Assembly: GCA_900314755.1 (NCBI GenBank)
Contig: OMWH01000002.1
Span: forward strand, 89,926 to 153,925
Source of the DNA: an uncultured Prevotellaceae bacterium
Lineage (GTDB): Bacteria > Bacteroidota > Bacteroidia > Bacteroidales > Bacteroidaceae
Reading direction: 5' to 3'
Length of the DNA: 64,000 bases
The notes below the pieces were generated by a model. It saw nothing but the letters and a program-made list of their open reading frames with translations, was not told where the DNA came from and did not search any database. Shown in pieces: positions 60,995 to 64,000 of this stretch. Made by a program: the position numbers and the translations under genes. Each line of letters begins with the position of its first letter. Position 1 is the stretch's first letter.

Positions 60995-62212
60995 ATGAAG
61001 AGTTCTGAGTTACAGAATATTAAACAACGGTACAATATCGTAGGTAACTGCGAAGCATTGAACCATGCATTGGATGTCGCCTTACAGGTGGCACCCACTG
61101 ATTTGAGTGTGCTGATCGTTGGAGAGAGCGGTGTGGGTAAGGAAATCATTCCTCGTGTCATTCACGACAACTCACCACGTCGCCGCGAGAAATATTTCGC
61201 CATCAACTGTGGCTCTATTCCTGAGGGAACTATTGACAGTGAGTTATTTGGACATGTGAAAGGCTCTTTCACGGGTGCCATCAACGACTCTCCTGGCTAT
61301 TTCGGTGTTGCCAATAAAGGAACGCTCTTCCTCGACGAGGTGGGCGAACTGCCTCTTGCCACACAGGCACGACTGCTTCGTGTCTTAGAGACTGGTGAGT
61401 ACATCCCTGTAGGAGCGACAGAAGTACGCAAGACTGATGTGCGCATCGTTGCCGCCACTAATGTCAATATCCGACAGGCAATCAGCGAAGGCAGGTTCCG
61501 CGAAGACCTATACTATCGTCTGAACTCCATCCCCATCCAGATACCTCCCCTCCGTGAACGTGGTGAGGATATCGTACTGCTGTTCCGCTTGTTCGCCATG
61601 CAGATGGCTGAGAAATACAGGATGGACAAGGTCGTACTGACAGAGGAGGCGAAACAGATGCTCATGCGATATAAATGGCCAGGCAATGTGCGACAACTCA
61701 AGAACATCACTGAGCAGATTTCCATCCTCTCTACAGAGCGGCAGATCACACCAGAGATTCTATCGCACTTCATTCCCCAAGACCAAGAGACAACTCAGCT
61801 CGCCACCATCCATAACGAGGGTGACCACTCGTTTGAGAATGAACGGGAGATTCTATATAAAATACTCTTCGAACTGCGCAGCAATGTCAATGATATGCGT
61901 CGTGAGATGAGTACGCTGAAGAAACAGATAGAGGACGTACAGGCTGTACCTTCCACAACGGTATCTGCCACACCGACCATCCCCACAATACCAACCATCC
62001 CTGCCACAACAACTTTAGAGGATGCGGTGGCAGAGGAATATGTGGAGCCTGTTAAGGAACCTGAGAATCTCAACCTCGACGCATGGAGCCGGCAAGCGCT
62101 AGAGAAAGCACTTGATCGTAATGGGGGGAATCGTAAAAAAGCGGCGCAGGAACTTGGCATCAGTGACCGTACACTTTATAGAAGACTGAAACAATATGGA
62201 CTTGACAAATAA
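60995..62212 (+). CDS. Sigma-54-dependent transcriptional activator without receiver domain
   Basis: 405 residues. An AAA+ central domain starts near residue 15: Walker A GESGVGKE, sigma-54 contact loop GSFTGA (from ELFGHVKGSFTGAI), Walker B GTLFLDEVGELP, and R-finger RFREDLYYRLN. A linker (about 315-345) with TPTIPTIPTIPATTT precedes a Fis-type HTH at the C-terminus (ALDRNGGNRKKAAQELGISDRTLYRRLK). No N-terminal regulatory domain is present, so control is probably by partners or expression. Overlaps lptE by 17 bp. Confidence 0.9.
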   Translation: MKSSELQNIKQRYNIVGNCEALNHALDVALQVAPTDLSVLIVGESGVGKEIIPRVIHDNSPRRREKYFAINCGSIPEGTIDSELFGHVKGSFTGAINDSPGYFGVANKGTLFLDEVGELPLATQARLLRVLETGEYIPVGATEVRKTDVRIVAATNVNIRQAISEGRFREDLYYRLNSIPIQIPPLRERGEDIVLLFRLFAMQMAEKYRMDKVVLTEEAKQMLMRYKWPGNVRQLKNITEQISILSTERQITPEILSHFIPQDQETTQLATIHNEGDHSFENEREILYKILFELRSNVNDMRREMSTLKKQIEDVQAVPSTTVSATPTIPTIPTIPATTTLEDAVAEEYVEPVKEPENLNLDAWSRQALEKALDRNGGNRKKAAQELGISDRTLYRRLKQYGLDK

Positions 62213-62714
62213 ACTCCGCACCATCGTCTGCCTGACAGCCATCCTGCTGCTCACGGCATGCTCCGTTAGCTATAAATTCAACGGGGCAAGCATAGACTAT
62301 AGCAAGACGAAGACCATCCAGATTGCCGAGTTTCCCATCAGGTCCAGCTATGTATGGGGACCGATGGGACCTATGTTCAACAACCAGTTGAAGGACGAAT
62401 TTGCCAATCACACCCGGCTTGAACAGGTCAGACGCGATGGTGACCTGAAGATTGAAGGTGAGATCACTCAGTACCAACAGCGCAACAAGTCTGTATCGGC
62501 TGAGGGATATTCCGCACAGACAGAACTCTCGATGACTGTCAACGTGCGCTTCACCAACAACGCAAACCACAAGGAAGACTTCGAGCGCCAATTTACGGCG
62601 ACAGCGACATACGAGACCACACGCTCACTGAACTCTGTGCAAGAGGAACTGGTGACACAGATGGTCAAAGACCTGTGCGAGCAGATATTCAATGCTACAG
62701 TGGCGAACTGGTAA
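62196..62714 (+). CDS. lptE: LptE-family LPS assembly lipoprotein
   Basis: 172 residues. Lipoprotein signal with lipobox LTAC (ILLLTACS). SYKFNGASIDYSKTKTIQIAEFP, then FNNQLKDEF and GEITQYQQ, match the Bacteroidetes LptE-like family, the plug partner of LptD in outer-membrane LPS insertion. Begins within the activator gene's 3' end and is followed 12 bp later by a TPR-type gene. Confidence 0.87.
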   Translation: MDLTNKLRTIVCLTAILLLTACSVSYKFNGASIDYSKTKTIQIAEFPIRSSYVWGPMGPMFNNQLKDEFANHTRLEQVRRDGDLKIEGEITQYQQRNKSVSAEGYSAQTELSMTVNVRFTNNANHKEDFERQFTATATYETTRSLNSVQEELVTQMVKDLCEQIFNATVANW

Positions 62715-62726
62715 TAACATGAGGAG

Positions 62727-63476
62727 ATGGATATAATAGAGCTGATAAACCACCCGGAACAAATGGATCGTGACACTTTGTATGAGTTGCGCTCCACATT
62801 GGCTCTTCACCCCTATTTCCAAACAGCACGCCTGCTGATGCTCCAGAACCTCTACCTGCTTCACGACCCCTCCTTCGACGAGGAGTTACGACGCGCAGCC
62901 GTCTATATCACTGACCGCAGGGGACTATTCAACCTCGTAGAGGCAGCCCACTATCAGTTACGGTCAAAGACAAACGACAATACTCCACAGCCGGTATATG
63001 ACAGTCAGGAGAGCCGCACAATGTCTCTTATCGACACCTTCCTCGACTCAATACCTGCAGAAGAAAATGAGGAGAAGAGGACGAAGCGTCGCCCTACTCC
63101 CAAAGATGCGACAGTCGACTATGTCGCCTATTTGCTGGAAAGTGAGGGACCTGACAGCACGGACGAGGCTCCACAGATGCAAGGTCAAGACCTCATCGAC
63201 CACTTCCTGAAAGAGGAACAGGGACGCATCCTGCTCAACGAACTGAAAGATGAGGAAGATACCACAGAGGCACCTGTCATCGAAGAAGAGCCTGCAGAGG
63301 AAGAATACTTCACAGAGACACTGGCACGCATCTACATCAAACAAGGACGCTACCAGAAGGCACTCGAAATCATTCAGCGGCTTAGCAACAACTTCCCAGA
63401 GAAGAACGCTTATTTTGCCGACCAGATTCGATTCTTAGAGAAATTAATAATAAACAACAATAAAAAACAAAAGTAA
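62727..63476 (+). CDS. Tetratricopeptide-like protein of the lptE-secG operon
   Basis: 249 residues. Helical N-terminal part (LYELRSTLALHPYFQTARLLML), an acidic middle (EEENEEKRTKRR to DEEDTTEAP), and a C-terminal TPR-like helix pair (ETLARIYIKQGRYQKALEII, NFPEKNAYFADQI). Proteins of this shape lie between lptE and secG in many Bacteroidales; function is unknown. The secG start follows the stop after 1 bp. Confidence 0.78.
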   Translation: MDIIELINHPEQMDRDTLYELRSTLALHPYFQTARLLMLQNLYLLHDPSFDEELRRAAVYITDRRGLFNLVEAAHYQLRSKTNDNTPQPVYDSQESRTMSLIDTFLDSIPAEENEEKRTKRRPTPKDATVDYVAYLLESEGPDSTDEAPQMQGQDLIDHFLKEEQGRILLNELKDEEDTTEAPVIEEEPAEEEYFTETLARIYIKQGRYQKALEIIQRLSNNFPEKNAYFADQIRFLEKLIINNNKKQK

Positions 63477-63477
63477 C

Positions 63478-63873
63478 ATGTACACATTATTTGTAATTCT
63501 TATCGTGATTGCAGCCATACTGATGATCGGTATCGTGCTGATTCAAGAGTCAAAAGGTGGTGGTCTGTCTTCCAGCTTTGCCAACTACAACCAGATTGGC
63601 GGTGTCCGCAAGACCACTGACTTCGTAGAGAAAGCCACATGGGGACTTGCCCTCGCCATGGTTCTCTTCAGTGTTGTATGCGCATGGGTTGCCCCCACAG
63701 CAAACACAGAAGGTTCTGTGATGGAGAACTATCAGGCACCTGCCACCAATCCTAACAACCTGCCAGGCTTCGGAGCCAGCCAGACCAAGGATGCTGCCGC
63801 TCCTGCTAAGGATGCCGCTGCTCCTGCAGCCCCTGCTGATGCCCCTAAAGCACCCGCACAGCCTGCAAAGTAA
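63478..63873 (+). CDS. secG: Preprotein translocase subunit SecG
   Basis: 131 residues. Two transmembrane helices (LFVILIVIAAILMIGIVLIQ, ATWGLALAMVLFSVVCAW) around the conserved loop ESKGGGLSSSFA, followed by an Ala/Pro/Lys-rich tail built of AAPAKDAAAPA repeats, common in Bacteroidetes SecG. Helps SecYE protein export. Last gene of the operon. Confidence 0.93.
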   Translation: MYTLFVILIVIAAILMIGIVLIQESKGGGLSSSFANYNQIGGVRKTTDFVEKATWGLALAMVLFSVVCAWVAPTANTEGSVMENYQAPATNPNNLPGFGASQTKDAAAPAKDAAAPAAPADAPKAPAQPAK

Positions 63874-63926
63874 ACAAAATCTGCAAAAAAGTATGGGAAT
63901 TATTTGGTAATCTCGAATAATTCCCG

Positions 63927-63935
63927 TACCTTTGC
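63927..63935 (+). promoter_or_regulatory. Promoter -7 box of the tRNA gene
   Basis: TACCTTTGC about 30 bp before the tRNA 5' end. Confidence 0.7.
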
Positions 63936-63963
63936 ACTCGCTTTCCAAGAGATAGCGCACGAT

Positions 63964-64000
63964 GGTGCCCGTAGTTCAGTTGGTTAGAGCGTCAGATTGT
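63964..64000 (+). tRNA. tRNA-His, 5' part (cut by window edge)
   Basis: GGTGCCCGTAGTTCAGTTGG and the following TTAGAGCGTCAGATTGT give an acceptor arm with an extra 5' G (position -1, specific for His), D-arm, and the 5' side of the anticodon arm up to anticodon bases GT. The third anticodon base is outside the window; His (GTG) is inferred from the acceptor sequence. Confidence 0.8.

Overview
The window reads as chromosome of a Bacteroidales bacterium, most likely Prevotellaceae (Prevotella, Segatella or a close relative). The main clue is the promoters: dozens of genes are preceded by the Bacteroidota -7 box TAnnTTTGC (usually TACCTTTGC, TATCTTTGC or TAACTTTGC), and Shine-Dalgarno sequences are rare. 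Gene content agrees: type III glutamine synthetase, the AguA/AguB pair, a DAHP synthase-chorismate mutase fusion, a DUF4922-SpoIID protein, secreted proteins with the Prevotella-type 'DLQGRQV...GLYIVNGKKV' C-terminus, and an amidophosphoribosyltransferase homologue starting Met-Gly-Gly. No rRNA, CRISPR array, transposase or integrase was found; one tRNA begins at the right edge.

Layout. 1-3.9 kb: a QueH-MTHFS fusion cut by the window edge, a TerB/DnaJ protein, an HD-type hydrolase, a short-chain dehydrogenase and a possibly truncated small ORF. 4.1-7.7 kb: an AT-rich, tightly packed five-gene cassette (two unknowns, a PD-(D/E)XK nuclease-like protein, a beta-CASP metallo-beta-lactamase RNase, a metallophosphoesterase) that looks acquired and defence-like. 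7.8-8.9 kb: a RelE/ParE toxin-antitoxin pair, a broken second toxin end, a palindromic repeat element (copy A) and the stump of an EamA transporter. 8.9-13.4 kb: the Phe/Tyr operon pheA, aminotransferase, DAHPS-CM, tyrA on the minus strand, interrupted by a four-helix-bundle gene and preceded by a candidate attenuator. 13.5-20.2 kb: a P1B ATPase lacking its nucleotide-binding domain, an AI-2E family permease, a C1 peptidase, an M48 lipoprotein peptidase and glycerate kinase. 20.2-23.2 kb: repeat element copy B in inverted orientation, a secreted protein with a long leader, and a HepT-MntA toxin-antitoxin unit enclosed by perfect 36-bp direct repeats. 23.2-35 kb: housekeeping genes (gltD-like, slyD, aroC, pyrD/pyrK, holA, nif3, purF-like), a candidate sRNA, and an XRE repressor with a long AT-rich intergenic region. 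35-43 kb: AAA+ ATPase, endonuclease, FetAB-like ABC pair, aguA, aguB, glnN, then a third palindrome-rich intergenic region. 43.5-51.6 kb: a carboxypeptidase-regulatory-domain protein and a complete YbhFSRG-like drug efflux operon ending in a TolC-type outer membrane protein, divergent from an AraC regulator. 51.8-64 kb: cysE, AmpG-like permease with a 1224-residue GT2-DUF4922-SpoIID fusion, rlmN, pdxA, sigma-54-type activator, lptE, TPR protein, secG, tRNA-His.

Most striking are (i) the composite palindromic element present in two inverted copies and resembled by a third locus, with 22-bp-period arrays of ATTCCC-N5-GGGAAT hairpins; copy A ends an EamA gene; (ii) the nuclease / beta-CASP / phosphoesterase cassette; (iii) the P-type ATPase with its N-domain replaced by a short Thr/Pro repeat; (iv) the toxin-antitoxin unit between 36-bp direct repeats; (v) the QueH-MTHFS fusion; and (vi) the pheA leader attenuator. 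All calls come from reading the sequence; no database search was possible.
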